A stretch of 64,000 nt of DNA. It comes from Bifidobacterium eulemuris (GTDB lineage Bacteria; Actinomycetota; Actinomycetes; Actinomycetales; Bifidobacteriaceae). Under the pieces are notes generated by a model that ran no database searches, was not told the origin of the DNA, and saw only the letters and a program-made list of their open reading frames with translations. Location of the stretch: contig NZ_CP062938.1 in NCBI RefSeq assembly GCF_014898155.1, positions 868,001-932,000 on the forward strand. Direction: 5' to 3'. Every line of letters starts with the position of its first letter. Position 1 is the first letter of the stretch. The translations under genes and the position numbers were made by a program. Of the stretch, positions 1 to 6,520 are shown in pieces.

Positions 1-1
1 G

Positions 2-589
2 CGTAGATTCGTTGGCGCTGTTGTGGCGCTGTCGTTGGTGGTGTCGGTTGCCGCGTGCGGCGAGGCTGACGCGTCGGGGCCGGTGGTGTCTGAACCGGTG
101 GTGGCGGCTCCCGCACCCGAGCCGGAACCCGCGCCGGAACCTGAACCTGAACCGGTGTCGGAGCCCGCGCCCGCGCCGGAGCCGGAACCCGCGCCGGTGC
201 CGTCCGTTGAGGAATTGGCGGCGGCTGTGATTCGCGGCGAGTACGGGAATGGTCAGGCGCGTAGGGACGCGCTTGGGGACCGGTACGACGAGGTTCAGGC
301 GTTGGTGGATTCGCTGATGCCCGCACCCGCGCCGGTGGTGGGGTCCGCGCCGGTTGCCGCGCCCGTCGTCGTTGAGCCGGCGGTTCCGGAACCCGCGCCT
401 GAGCCTGAGCCGGTGGCGTCGTCGCCTTCGGCTGCGGGGATTCCGGCGTGCGTGTTCGAGGATGGTTCAGACCCGGCCACCGGCGATTATATGCCGGTGT
501 GCTATTGGGATGGTTTGACGATGGGCAACGGTGCGGGCGCGTCCTATGTGCTTGTGGACGGTGTGCCGGTGGACGGTTGGGCGTGGTGA
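2..589 (+). CDS. Partial lipoprotein with Pro/Glu-rich linkers and a CW_7-like wall-binding stretch
   Basis: The frame is open from the window edge, so the true start lies upstream. The visible N-terminus (RRFVGAVVALSLVVSVAACG) is the hydrophobic part and lipobox of a lipoprotein signal peptide. It is followed by a long Pro-Glu repeat linker, then about 35 residues including GEYGNGQARRDAL and YDEVQALVDSL that resemble the CW_7/Cpl-7 peptidoglycan-binding repeat of phage lysins, a second PEP linker and a tail with two Cys. A surface-anchored wall-binding protein is the best reading. Whether it serves lysis or changes the lysogen surface is unknown. Its stop overlaps the next start. Confidence 0.75.
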   Translation, partial: RRFVGAVVALSLVVSVAACGEADASGPVVSEPVVAAPAPEPEPAPEPEPEPVSEPAPAPEPEPAPVPSVEELAAAVIRGEYGNGQARRDALGDRYDEVQALVDSLMPAPAPVVGSAPVAAPVVVEPAVPEPAPEPEPVASSPSAAGIPACVFEDGSDPATGDYMPVCYWDGLTMGNGAGASYVLVDGVPVDGWAW

Positions 590-768
590 GCGTGTCCGAT
601 CGTCAGACGTTGGTGGCGGCGGCTGTGATGGCCGTCGCCTTTCTTGTTCTCGCCGCGTCGGGTGTTGTCGGCGCGGCCGATTATTGCGAGGCGTCCGTAG
701 CGGACGGCAGCAGTCCTTTTACGACGGTGGCCCAATGTCGGGCCTACTACGAGGAAAACGAGGTGTGA
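586..768 (+). CDS. Small membrane or secreted protein (60 aa)
   Basis: The GTG start overlaps the TGA of the upstream lipoprotein gene (GTGA); a second GTG at 592 is an alternative. One hydrophobic segment (about residues 8-30, AAAVMAVAFLVLAASGVVGA) looks like a signal peptide or single transmembrane helix. It is followed by a short exposed domain with two Cys (YCEAS and QCRAYY) that could form a disulfide. Tight coupling to the lipoprotein suggests a shared role at the envelope. No family recognised. Confidence 0.6.
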   Translation: MSVSDRQTLVAAAVMAVAFLVLAASGVVGAADYCEASVADGSSPFTTVAQCRAYYEENEV

Positions 769-769
769 G

Positions 770-1096
770 ATGGCCAGGTGTTGGTATGCGGCGTATTGGC
801 CGTTTGGTGTGGGCGTGCGCCACAGCGAGGATAACTCGCCGGTGTGCAGCGTGCGCGTGTTCGATTCCAAACAAGAGCGTGACGCTTGGGTGGACGCTGA
901 CCGGTTCGACCAGAATTGGCATCGTTCGGCCGAGTCGCGCGGGTTCGTGCTGCCGCTCATGCGGTCTGATTTGAATTTCCATAATCGCGCCCTGTATGAG
1001 GGGTGGGATGTCGGTGGCCGTCATTACGGGGATGGTGAGCTTGTGGCCGCGTGGCGTGCCATGCGTGAGGAGGAGATGGCTTATGTCGGCTTCTGA
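770..1096 (+). CDS. Hypothetical prophage protein (108 aa)
   Basis: The ATG follows the previous stop by one base. The product is soluble and rich in aromatic residues (WYAAYWPFGVG near the N-terminus, and a WRAMREEEMAY helix at the C-terminus), with no signal peptide or clear motif. Its 3' end overlaps the next gene by 14 bp, as expected for a compact phage operon. Function unknown. Confidence 0.6.
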   Translation: MARCWYAAYWPFGVGVRHSEDNSPVCSVRVFDSKQERDAWVDADRFDQNWHRSAESRGFVLPLMRSDLNFHNRALYEGWDVGGRHYGDGELVAAWRAMREEEMAYVGF

Positions 1097-1364
1097 GCTT
1101 GACGATGATGGTTGCGAGGCTGTCGCGCCCGAAGTGGTTCAGGCGATGGTGGAGCGTGTGGACTCGCGTCTGATGCCGGTGTCGCGGTTCGGTGGTTTCG
1201 AACCGTGCGAGTGGGTGTATCGGATTGGCGGGTTTTTCGGCGGGTATGTGACCGAGGCCGAGTGGGATGGGGCGTTCGCCGGTGAGCCTGAGTGGGCTGA
1301 GGCGACGTACTTGTCGGAGACCGGCGCGTTCGGCACCGAGGCCGACGATAGGGGGTATGCGTGA
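1083..1364 (+). CDS. Hypothetical protein, paralogue of the gene at 1508 (93 aa)
   Basis: A small acidic protein. Its central part (RVDSRLMPVSRFGGFEPCE, then Y, G and EPEWA) aligns with the product at 1508-1855 (RVDARLYPLARRGGFEPCE ... EPEWA), so the two are diverged duplicates separated by one small gene. The shared N-terminal half is a predicted helix followed by the GGFEPCE turn. No known domain recognised. The stop overlaps the next ATG. Confidence 0.65.
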   Translation: MSASELDDDGCEAVAPEVVQAMVERVDSRLMPVSRFGGFEPCEWVYRIGGFFGGYVTEAEWDGAFAGEPEWAEATYLSETGAFGTEADDRGYA

Positions 1365-1495
1365 TGCTGCCTGAGTCGGTTGTGGTGTCGGGTTTGCCTG
1401 TGGCCGTGGCCTACGCCTCATACGCTGAGGCGCACGGCCACACGGTGGGCGTGGAACGGTATGGGCGCGCGAAATGGCGCGTGTCGATTAAATGA
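1364..1495 (+). CDS. Very small hypothetical protein (43 aa)
   Basis: Starts on the A of the upstream TGA (TGATG) and lies between two paralogous genes, which supports translation by coupling. The product starts MLPESVVVSGLPVAVAYA and ends in a basic stretch (RYGRAKWRVSIK). It may be a short DNA- or RNA-contacting peptide, but nothing identifies it. It is below usual gene-finder length limits. Confidence 0.5.
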   Translation: MLPESVVVSGLPVAVAYASYAEAHGHTVGVERYGRAKWRVSIK

Positions 1496-1507
1496 GAGGG
1501 AGCGGTC

Positions 1508-1855
1508 ATGGTTTTGACGGAACAAATGGTGGAGGAGATGGTTGGGCGTGTTGACGCCCGGCTGTATCCGTTGGCGCGGCGTGGCGGTTTCGAGCCGTGC
1601 GAGGGCATCTACCGTCTTGGGGACTGGGGCTATGTCCGTGAGGATGATTATCTGGCCGCTTTCGAGCCTGAGCCCGAGTGGGCTGCGACGGTGTACATGC
1701 TGGACGGGAATCGTCCCGATGAGGCCGGCGAGTGGTGCCGGCTGTACAACACGGGCGGCGTGGACGCTTTGGACCGTCGTCTGACCGACTCGTTCATACG
1801 TGAGGACCCCGATTGCGTGTTTTACACGACGGCCAATGATGATGGGAGTTGCTGA
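1508..1855 (+). CDS. Hypothetical protein, paralogue of the gene at 1083 (115 aa)
   Basis: ATG preceded by a GAGGGAG ribosome site. It shares the VDARLYPLARRGGFEPCE core and EPEWA motif with the gene at 1083 and adds a C-terminal extension of about 35 residues (GGVDALDRRLTDSF and onward) with a Cys near each end. Duplication plus extension is typical of fast-evolving phage accessory genes. Function unknown. Confidence 0.65.
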   Translation: MVLTEQMVEEMVGRVDARLYPLARRGGFEPCEGIYRLGDWGYVREDDYLAAFEPEPEWAATVYMLDGNRPDEAGEWCRLYNTGGVDALDRRLTDSFIREDPDCVFYTTANDDGSC

Positions 1856-2616
1856 TGGTTGTCAAGACCGGTTTTTGGGTTAATCCCGGCAATACGCGCG
1901 TGTTGTGGGCGCGTGACAACGGTTCCGACAAGCGTTCTGAGCTTTGGGAACTGTTCGACAATTTCGATAGCTATGAGTGGCGGGACGTGCGCGGCGCGCT
2001 CACGAATGAGCTGAAGGAATATGGGTTCGCCGGTTATCTTGCGGTGCTGCGTTCACAAGGATGGTCGTGCGTGCAGCAGCCCGACGGGTTCAGCAAGCAG
2101 TTCCAGGCGTTACCCAAGCTGCCGTTTCCCGACGCGTTGTTGTCGGGTTCCACGTGTGAGAGCGGCGGCTGGACGTATCTTGCGGCTGAGATTGTGCAGC
2201 CCAGCGCGGATACGGTGGCGTATGAGGTGCCGGCGCGGTGGGTGATCGACGTGAACGATGTCGTTGGCGACATCAGCGACGTTGGCCGGTTGCGTGGCGC
2301 GCCTGATGCTGCCGTTGTTGTTGAGCCTGAGCCGGTGACGGCTGAGATTCCCGAAGTGCCGCCCACGGTTAACGGTAGGGCGGCTGTTCGTTGCACGGTG
2401 CCGGCCATGATTCCGGCCAAAGAGCTGCCTCAGCTTGCGGGGCTGAAACGTCCGAAGCATTTCCGGGACGCGAGGGGCCGCAAGCTGGTGTATGTCGCGC
2501 ATGACGATGGCAGGTGTGTTGTCGCGTGGCGTGAGACGTACACGGGCGGCGACGCTGAATTAGAGGCCCGCGTGGCCGATTACGTTCGTTCCATTGGTTT
2601 CGAGTTGGGAGCGTGA
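1855..2616 (+). CDS. Hypothetical prophage protein (253 aa)
   Basis: The ATG overlaps the upstream TGA; a TTG six bases earlier is possible. This is the longest protein of the rightward block. Its N-terminal half is mixed alpha/beta, a linker (about residues 145-170) is rich in Val, Glu and Pro (VVVEPEPVTAEIPEVPP), and the C-terminal part contains basic GLKRPKHFRDARGRKLVYV. No signal peptide and no recognised family. Confidence 0.6.
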   Translation: MVVKTGFWVNPGNTRVLWARDNGSDKRSELWELFDNFDSYEWRDVRGALTNELKEYGFAGYLAVLRSQGWSCVQQPDGFSKQFQALPKLPFPDALLSGSTCESGGWTYLAAEIVQPSADTVAYEVPARWVIDVNDVVGDISDVGRLRGAPDAAVVVEPEPVTAEIPEVPPTVNGRAAVRCTVPAMIPAKELPQLAGLKRPKHFRDARGRKLVYVAHDDGRCVVAWRETYTGGDAELEARVADYVRSIGFELGA

Positions 2617-2619
2617 AAG

Positions 2620-2985
2620 ATGGAAGACGATATGCTGTATTGCCGCGTGTGCGGTGATGGTTGCGAAGAGCTGACCTATGGCAGGTGCGGTTTCTGCAAT
2701 GAGTACGACGTGGAGCGCGTCTGCGTGTTCGGTGACGAATTGAATGGTGTCCTCGTGCTCAGGGATGGGCGTGGTGGCTATTCGGTCCTCAATTGCGATC
2801 ATCTGCTTGCGTTCTGTCGTTCGTCGTGGCGTGCCGTGTTGGATGCCTACCGTTGGTGGCGGGTGCTTGCCGAGCCGCGGAAACGCGCTTGTGAGCGTGA
2901 CGTGTTGTGTCGCCTGTCGTTGTGGCTTGAGCATGTGGACATGCTTGCCGAGAGGCGGGCGCGTGAGCTGAAGGCGAGGGTGTGA
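2620..2985 (+). CDS. Zinc-ribbon hypothetical protein (121 aa)
   Basis: The N-terminus holds two CxxC pairs (YCRVCGDGC and RCGFCNEY) about 20 residues apart, which should form a small zinc ribbon. The rest is helical with many Arg, Trp and Leu (SSWRAVLDAYRWWRVLAE). Such domains in phage accessory proteins usually bind nucleic acid or a host protein. No specific family recognised. Confidence 0.6.
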   Translation: MEDDMLYCRVCGDGCEELTYGRCGFCNEYDVERVCVFGDELNGVLVLRDGRGGYSVLNCDHLLAFCRSSWRAVLDAYRWWRVLAEPRKRACERDVLCRLSLWLEHVDMLAERRARELKARV

Positions 2986-2987
2986 CC

Positions 2988-3173
2988 ATGGCGAACATTG
3001 TCGTTACGGATGTGAGCATCGTGAACGCTTTGGAGCGGGCGGGATTCGCGACCACCGAGTCGAACGTGCGGCGGATTCGCAAGGCGTTGCCGTCCACCAC
3101 GGCGGCGTTGTTGGATTCGCTGGTGGCTTCGGTGGATTTGCCGTGCAAGGCCGTCGCCGAGGCGTTGTTCTGA
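2988..3173 (+). CDS. Small helical protein (61 aa)
   Basis: ATG two bases after the previous stop; an in-frame GTG at 2982 is an alternative that would overlap it. The sequence is nearly all helix, with NALERAGFATTESNVRRIRKAL reading like a short helix-turn-helix or helical hairpin. Function unknown. Confidence 0.5.
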   Translation: MANIVVTDVSIVNALERAGFATTESNVRRIRKALPSTTAALLDSLVASVDLPCKAVAEALF

Positions 3174-3186
3174 AAGGATTTTGGCT

Positions 3187-3507
3187 ATGTCTGAGATAGC
3201 TGTCGAGACGGAAATGTGCGGGGATGTTCCCGCGCGTGTCGAGTGTGGTTTGGTTGGCAATTTCTATTGCGCCGTGTGCGGCAGGGGCGAGAGCGTTTTC
3301 GCGCACTGGTTCAAGGGCGAATACGTGGGTGAGGAACGGTATTGGCTGGTGAACGGGGTGACGGGCGCTGAGGTGTTGGTGCCGCCGGTGTTGGCCGCCG
3401 AGTATGAGGCCGGCGAGTTGACCGTGGATGATATCGCGTCATCTGCGGCGCTTGATTTGCCTGATTGGCCTGATTGGGTGGATGACTGCCATCTGGTGAA
3501 ACGTTGA
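3187..3507 (+). CDS. Hypothetical protein with a CxxC knuckle (106 aa)
   Basis: ATG preceded by AAAGGA eleven bases upstream; an in-frame TTG at 3181 is possible. A CAVCGRGE knuckle lies near residue 27, followed by beta-rich sequence (WLVNGVTGAEVLVPPVL) and an acidic, Trp-rich C-terminus. No family recognised. Confidence 0.55.
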   Translation: MSEIAVETEMCGDVPARVECGLVGNFYCAVCGRGESVFAHWFKGEYVGEERYWLVNGVTGAEVLVPPVLAAEYEAGELTVDDIASSAALDLPDWPDWVDDCHLVKR

Positions 3508-3574
3508 CCGTTTCGTTGTTTATTGGTTCGAGGGTCGCGCGTGGGCGTGGCCCTCATTGGTTAAGGAGTGTCTT

Positions 3575-3751
3575 ATGGAGTGTTTGGCGTGTGACCGGTG
3601 TTCCCGAGTCGTTCGCGAGGATGACGGATTGGAGTGGAACGGCTGTTGCGAATGCGTGGAATGCAAGCGGTTCCTGTGCGTTGAATGCAGTGAGATGGAT
3701 TCGTTGGGTGTGTTCCGGTGTGTGGATTGCGCGCGAAAGGAGGTTCGCTGA
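3575..3751 (+). CDS. Cysteine-rich double zinc-knuckle protein (58 aa)
   Basis: Strong AAGGAG site. The short product carries ten Cys, mostly as CxxC pairs (CLACDRC, CECVEC, CVEC, CVDCARK), an arrangement for two zinc-binding knuckles. It is translationally coupled to the next gene (TGATG overlap). Probably a nucleic-acid- or protein-binding accessory factor; the specific role is unknown. Confidence 0.6.
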   Translation: MECLACDRCSRVVREDDGLEWNGCCECVECKRFLCVECSEMDSLGVFRCVDCARKEVR

Positions 3752-3981
3752 TGTTAAGGCGTGAAAGATTTTACCGTTACGTCGGGTTCGATGTTATGAA
3801 CAATCGTGAACGGTGGCGGCGCGTACGTCTCCCCCGCTTGTGGTTGGACTGGCTGCGTGATGTCGTGCGCGACGCGAATCATGCGCGGCTTGGTTTCGCG
3901 AGCTGGATGTATGTCATGGTCAGGTGGCGTGGCGACGTGCTGCCGGCGGACATGCTGCCCGTCGATGTTGAGATCGTTTAG
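3751..3981 (+). CDS. Small basic protein (76 aa)
   Basis: Starts on the A of the upstream TGA and has an AAAGGAGG ribosome site. Strongly basic N-terminal half (MLRRERFYRYVGF, NNRERWRRVRLPRL), then a more hydrophobic C-terminus. The charge suggests nucleic-acid contact. No family recognised. Confidence 0.5.
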   Translation: MLRRERFYRYVGFDVMNNRERWRRVRLPRLWLDWLRDVVRDANHARLGFASWMYVMVRWRGDVLPADMLPVDVEIV

Positions 3982-4001
3982 GAAAGGAAGAGTGGTCGAA
4001 A

Positions 4002-4322
4002 ATGGCTGATGTGCATGGTGATGCGGATTGTCTGCTGGGGTTGCTGGCGGACGGGTGGAGCTGCGATGCCCAGCTGAGGTTCTGGTCGGCTGACGGCGAG
4101 GATTATGCGGTGATGCCGGTGCCGAGTGCATGCGGGTGCGCCAAGTTCCCGTTGGCGGACTGGCTGGCCGGGCAGGGCGTCTCGGATGCCGTCGAGCGAG
4201 CCGATCTGTTTCGGCATAGGTGGGATGCGGGTAATTGGTCCGGCGCGGTCAATCTGATGACCGAGCTGGGCGTGTGCATGCAGCTCACCGAAATGAGCTT
4301 GCAGTTGAACATGAACGATTAG
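4002..4322 (+). CDS. Hypothetical protein (106 aa)
   Basis: Preceded by GGAAAGGAAG. An acidic soluble protein with a DGWSCDAQLRFW segment and a CGCAKFPLADWL turn; the last 25 residues form a Met/Leu-rich helix. No known domain. It is the second gene upstream of the I-E-like repeat array. Confidence 0.5.
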   Translation: MADVHGDADCLLGLLADGWSCDAQLRFWSADGEDYAVMPVPSACGCAKFPLADWLAGQGVSDAVERADLFRHRWDAGNWSGAVNLMTELGVCMQLTEMSLQLNMND

Positions 4323-4333
4323 GAGGTGCGGTG

Positions 4334-4504
4334 ATGCGTGTCAAAGTGTGGTATGAGCAGCGGCTGGAGGGCGTGGCCGTGCTTGACGTTCCCGACATGC
4401 CCGCCGAGCTTGTCGAGGAATGGTTGGACGATCATCGCGACGAGTGGGAGGAGCAGGCCGACCGGTATCTGGGCGTGGCGGATACGTCGTATCGTCTGTT
4501 GTGA
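4334..4504 (+). CDS. Hypothetical acidic protein (56 aa)
   Basis: ATG with a GGAGGTG site. Short beta strand (RVKVWYEQRLEGVAVLDV) followed by an acidic helix (AELVEEWLDDHRDEWEEQAD). It ends 46 bases before the first I-E-like repeat, so the array probably lies in its 3' transcript. Function unknown. Confidence 0.55.
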   Translation: MRVKVWYEQRLEGVAVLDVPDMPAELVEEWLDDHRDEWEEQADRYLGVADTSYRLL

Positions 4505-4550
4505 TGCCGGTTTGGCGTGTCCTCGCGCCTGGTGGTAGCGTTGCTGGTAC

Positions 4551-4790
4551 CTGTTCCCCACGCGAGTGGGGATGACCCATTGAAAAATTGGGATTACGTG
4601 GTGTTCCCCGCACTTGTGGGGATGAACCCCTGAACATGTTGGGTTACATGGTGCTCCCCGCCTTGGCGGGGATGACCCCGATATGATGTAGGAATACATG
4701 TGTTCCCCGCTCACGCGGGGATGACCCCTTGAAGATGTGTGTCGATTCTTCGGGTCGCATAGTGTTCCCCACGCTTGTGGGGTTTGTGAT
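4551..4790 (+). CRISPR. Type I-E-like CRISPR-mimic repeat array (five degenerate repeats)
   Basis: Five hairpin repeats start at 4551, 4601, 4651, 4700 and 4762. Each matches the type I-E pattern GTGTTCCCCGC, 4-nt loop, GCGGGGATGACCCC. Stems vary with pairing kept (CCCCAC/GTGGGG in units 1 and 5; CCCCGC/GCGGGG in units 3 and 4; one G-U pair in unit 2) and all five loops differ. The first three intervals are only 20-22 nt and resemble each other (about TGAANATGTTGGGNTTACATG as a pattern), unlike acquired spacers; the fourth is 33 nt, the canonical I-E length. The last repeat loses its 3' end, as terminal CRISPR repeats often do. No cas genes nearby. Read as a phage RNA decoy or relic mini-array. 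Confidence 0.7.
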
Positions 4791-4852
4791 TGCTGATTGC
4801 CGTTCGACGCGTGTTTGCGTGTCGGACGGCTTGCACTATGGAGGTGTTTCTT

Positions 4853-5251
4853 ATGTTCGTGATTCTTGATGACAACGGTTTCGAGATGCGTCGTGTGGAG
4901 GCGTTGCCGAAGCTGGAATACGATTTGTCGGAGTTGAATGAGCCGTACGACAATCGTGTGGCGTATCCGACCGTGACGGCCACTGACCCGTGGGGTCATG
5001 TCGTGTCGGTCACGACGAACAGGGCCGGTGAGGGCGAGTTCAAGCGTGTGGAGACGCCGTTGGGCGTCGAGTATCGTCAGACGCGCGGCACGTTGCAGTT
5101 ACAGCTGTCCCATTTGGATCAGGGTGTGAAAAAGACGTTGAACAATCGTTGGAAGGCCAAGCATGTGCGTGACGCGGACGATTGGGATGCCGAGCGGCAG
5201 GTGCTGCGCGAATTGGAAGAGCAGGATGAGGAGGATTTGCGCCGCTTGTGA
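4853..5251 (+). CDS. Hypothetical protein between the two CRISPR-like arrays (132 aa)
   Basis: ATG with GGAGG eight bases upstream. Soluble protein, beta-rich first half and a charged helical C-terminus (DDWDAERQVLRELEEQDEED). No recognised fold. Its place directly behind the I-E-like array and its acidic character make it a candidate anti-defence protein, but that is inference from position only. Confidence 0.6.
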   Translation: MFVILDDNGFEMRRVEALPKLEYDLSELNEPYDNRVAYPTVTATDPWGHVVSVTTNRAGEGEFKRVETPLGVEYRQTRGTLQLQLSHLDQGVKKTLNNRWKAKHVRDADDWDAERQVLRELEEQDEEDLRRL

Positions 5252-5276
5252 CGTGGCGTTGGTTTGCTTTCTTCGG

Positions 5277-5416
5277 GGCGGATGCGATAGTATCGTGTCC
5301 GCCTTTCCTTTGTCCGGGGACTTCGCTGGCACGGCTTGAATGGTGCGACGGACGGTTTTACGGGGCTTGCCATGCCTTGACGCGCATGGCACTTCATTGA
5401 GGAAACAAAGGAAAGG
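5277..5416 (+). promoter_or_regulatory. Structured leader able to hide the ribosome binding site of the next gene
   Basis: A hairpin at 5277-5303 (GGCGGA and TCCGCC arms with an inner CGATA/TATCG stem) is followed by TTTCCTTT and looks like a terminator for the upstream gene. The same tail, CCTTTCCTTTGT at 5302-5313, is perfectly complementary to ACAAAGGAAAGG at 5405-5416, which is the Shine-Dalgarno region for the ATG at 5425. Enclosed are GTCCG/CGGAC (5312-5316 with 5349-5353), GCAC/GTGC and a GCCATGC/GCATGGC stem-loop (5369-5390). Attenuation or translational control is inferred. Confidence 0.45.
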
Positions 5417-5424
5417 AGTCTCTC

Positions 5425-5790
5425 ATGGGAAACGATTCGCGTTGCACATGGGCCAAAGGGCGCGACGGCGACTGGATCATCCGCATTCCGCGTCGGATGC
5501 GGGACAACTATGAGGAGGCGGGCGAAAGCGAATTCACCGTCCAAAAGGCCAACGGCGACACGCAGATCGTGGAGGTCACCGGATACAGCAAGCCGTTCAC
5601 CGGCAGGGATGGCGTCGAATACGTGTTCGGCTATCCCAAGCGGGAGGAACGCCGCCGCTATCCCACCCGCCGTAAGGGGCATCGCTGCGATTCGTGCGGC
5701 CGCCACGGTGCCCATCAGGCGCATGATATGAGCGGGTTGCCCTGCTGGCTGTGCAAGGGGTGCGACGATGGCTCGTACAGCGCCTGTTAG
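5425..5790 (+). CDS. Zinc-ribbon hypothetical protein (121 aa)
   Basis: The AAAGGAAAGGAG site may be masked by the leader described at 5277-5416. The N-terminal half reads as a small beta domain (GDWIIRIPRRMRDNYEE, FTVQKANGDTQIVEVTGY). The C-terminal third has CDSCGRHGAHQAH and CWLCKGC, a Cys4/His zinc ribbon. The 3' end overlaps the next gene by 23 bp. No family named; a nucleic-acid-binding role is plausible. Confidence 0.6.
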   Translation: MGNDSRCTWAKGRDGDWIIRIPRRMRDNYEEAGESEFTVQKANGDTQIVEVTGYSKPFTGRDGVEYVFGYPKREERRRYPTRRKGHRCDSCGRHGAHQAHDMSGLPCWLCKGCDDGSYSAC

Positions 5791-6100
5791 CGGCATGTGC
5801 GCGGTGTCCGGCTGCATCCGTCCTAGGGAGTGCGGCGACTACTGCAACCGCCATTACGGCCAGTCGATGTACCGTGTTCCGGGCGACGTTCCGGATGGGT
5901 GGCCGTGTCCGATCTGCGGCGAACGGTTGGGCAACCTGTCGAACCATATGAGGCATCATCACGGCATCGCCCCGTCCGCCTGGTATGCGAAGCATAATGT
6001 GACGTGCCGCGAGCGCGGCTGCGACAGGCCGGTGAAGTCGCGTGGCCTGTGCGAGGCTCACGCGAAGTTGGAGCGCGCATTGAGGCGTGCGAATAAATGA
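5768..6100 (+). CDS. Multi-zinc-finger hypothetical protein (110 aa)
   Basis: Three Cys/His clusters in a row: CAVSGCIRPRECGDYCNRH, then CPICGERLGNLSNHMRHHHG (a C2H2-like finger), then CRERGCDRPVKSRGLCEAH. The outer two are similar to each other. The middle finger resembles MucR/phage C2H2-type DNA-binding domains. Likely DNA- or RNA-binding. Starts inside the upstream gene, so translation is coupled. Confidence 0.6.
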   Translation: MARTAPVSGMCAVSGCIRPRECGDYCNRHYGQSMYRVPGDVPDGWPCPICGERLGNLSNHMRHHHGIAPSAWYAKHNVTCRERGCDRPVKSRGLCEAHAKLERALRRANK

Positions 6101-6112
6101 AAGGGTTACGAA

Positions 6113-6427
6113 ATGTTGTCGTTTGTGGAGATTGCCAACGAGTGCGGTGTGTCGGTGGATGATGTTCGCAGCGCGTGGAATATGGCGGAGCGCTTCGATC
6201 TGATTGAAAGAGTTCCCCGTCTTGGCCCGTATGAGGATGGCGGTGATGACATTAAGTTCCGCCGCGTGTGGTTCGTGAATTCGGATGACGGCGTGAAGTA
6301 TGGCATCGGTGAGCAGCGGTTCAGTTACCGGTATGGAGGCATGTTCGACACGAAGACCGAGGCGGTCATGGATGATTTGAGCAATGGCTGGCGTGCCGGT
6401 CGAGGCAATTGGAGGAGCCGCTGTTAG
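6113..6427 (+). CDS. Putative HTH protein upstream of the I-C-like array (104 aa)
   Basis: AAAGGGTTACGAA precedes the ATG. The N-terminal 35 residues (FVEIANECGVSVDDVRSAW then MAERFDLIERV) fit a helix-turn-helix; the rest is beta-rich with aromatic residues (KFRRVWFVNSDDG, RFSYRYGG). It ends about 90 bases before the promoter-like sequence of the hairpin array, so an autoregulator of the anti-CRISPR-associated (Aca) kind is possible. That role is speculation from position. Confidence 0.55.
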   Translation: MLSFVEIANECGVSVDDVRSAWNMAERFDLIERVPRLGPYEDGGDDIKFRRVWFVNSDDGVKYGIGEQRFSYRYGGMFDTKTEAVMDDLSNGWRAGRGNWRSRC

Positions 6428-6488
6428 AGCGTTGGACTGTCGGGCTGCAGCAGGGTCTAGGCCGTTGTCTGGTGTCTCGCATGCTTGC

Positions 6489-6517
6489 GCAACGTTTGTT
6501 GCAACGTGTGCTATAGT
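6489..6517 (+). promoter_or_regulatory. Possible promoter or operator for the double-hairpin array
   Basis: TATAGT at 6512-6517, preceded by TGC, is a good (extended) -10 element. A short inverted repeat GCAAC/GTTGC at 6489-6502 lies just upstream, in the -35 position, with no convincing -35 hexamer. A transcript would begin about 6523, exactly at the first hairpin of the array. Confidence 0.4.
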
Positions 6518-6520
6518 GTG

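Noticed and set aside
4551-4790. A functional, adapting CRISPR array
   Set aside because: Repeats are not identical, most intervals are too short and similar to each other, and no cas genes are present in the window.
4319-4999. Long minus-strand reading frame (226 codons) across the I-E-like array
   Set aside because: It runs antisense through two genes and all five hairpin repeats, has a low-complexity His/Arg/Thr composition, and no ribosome site; the frame is a by-product of GC-rich codon structure.
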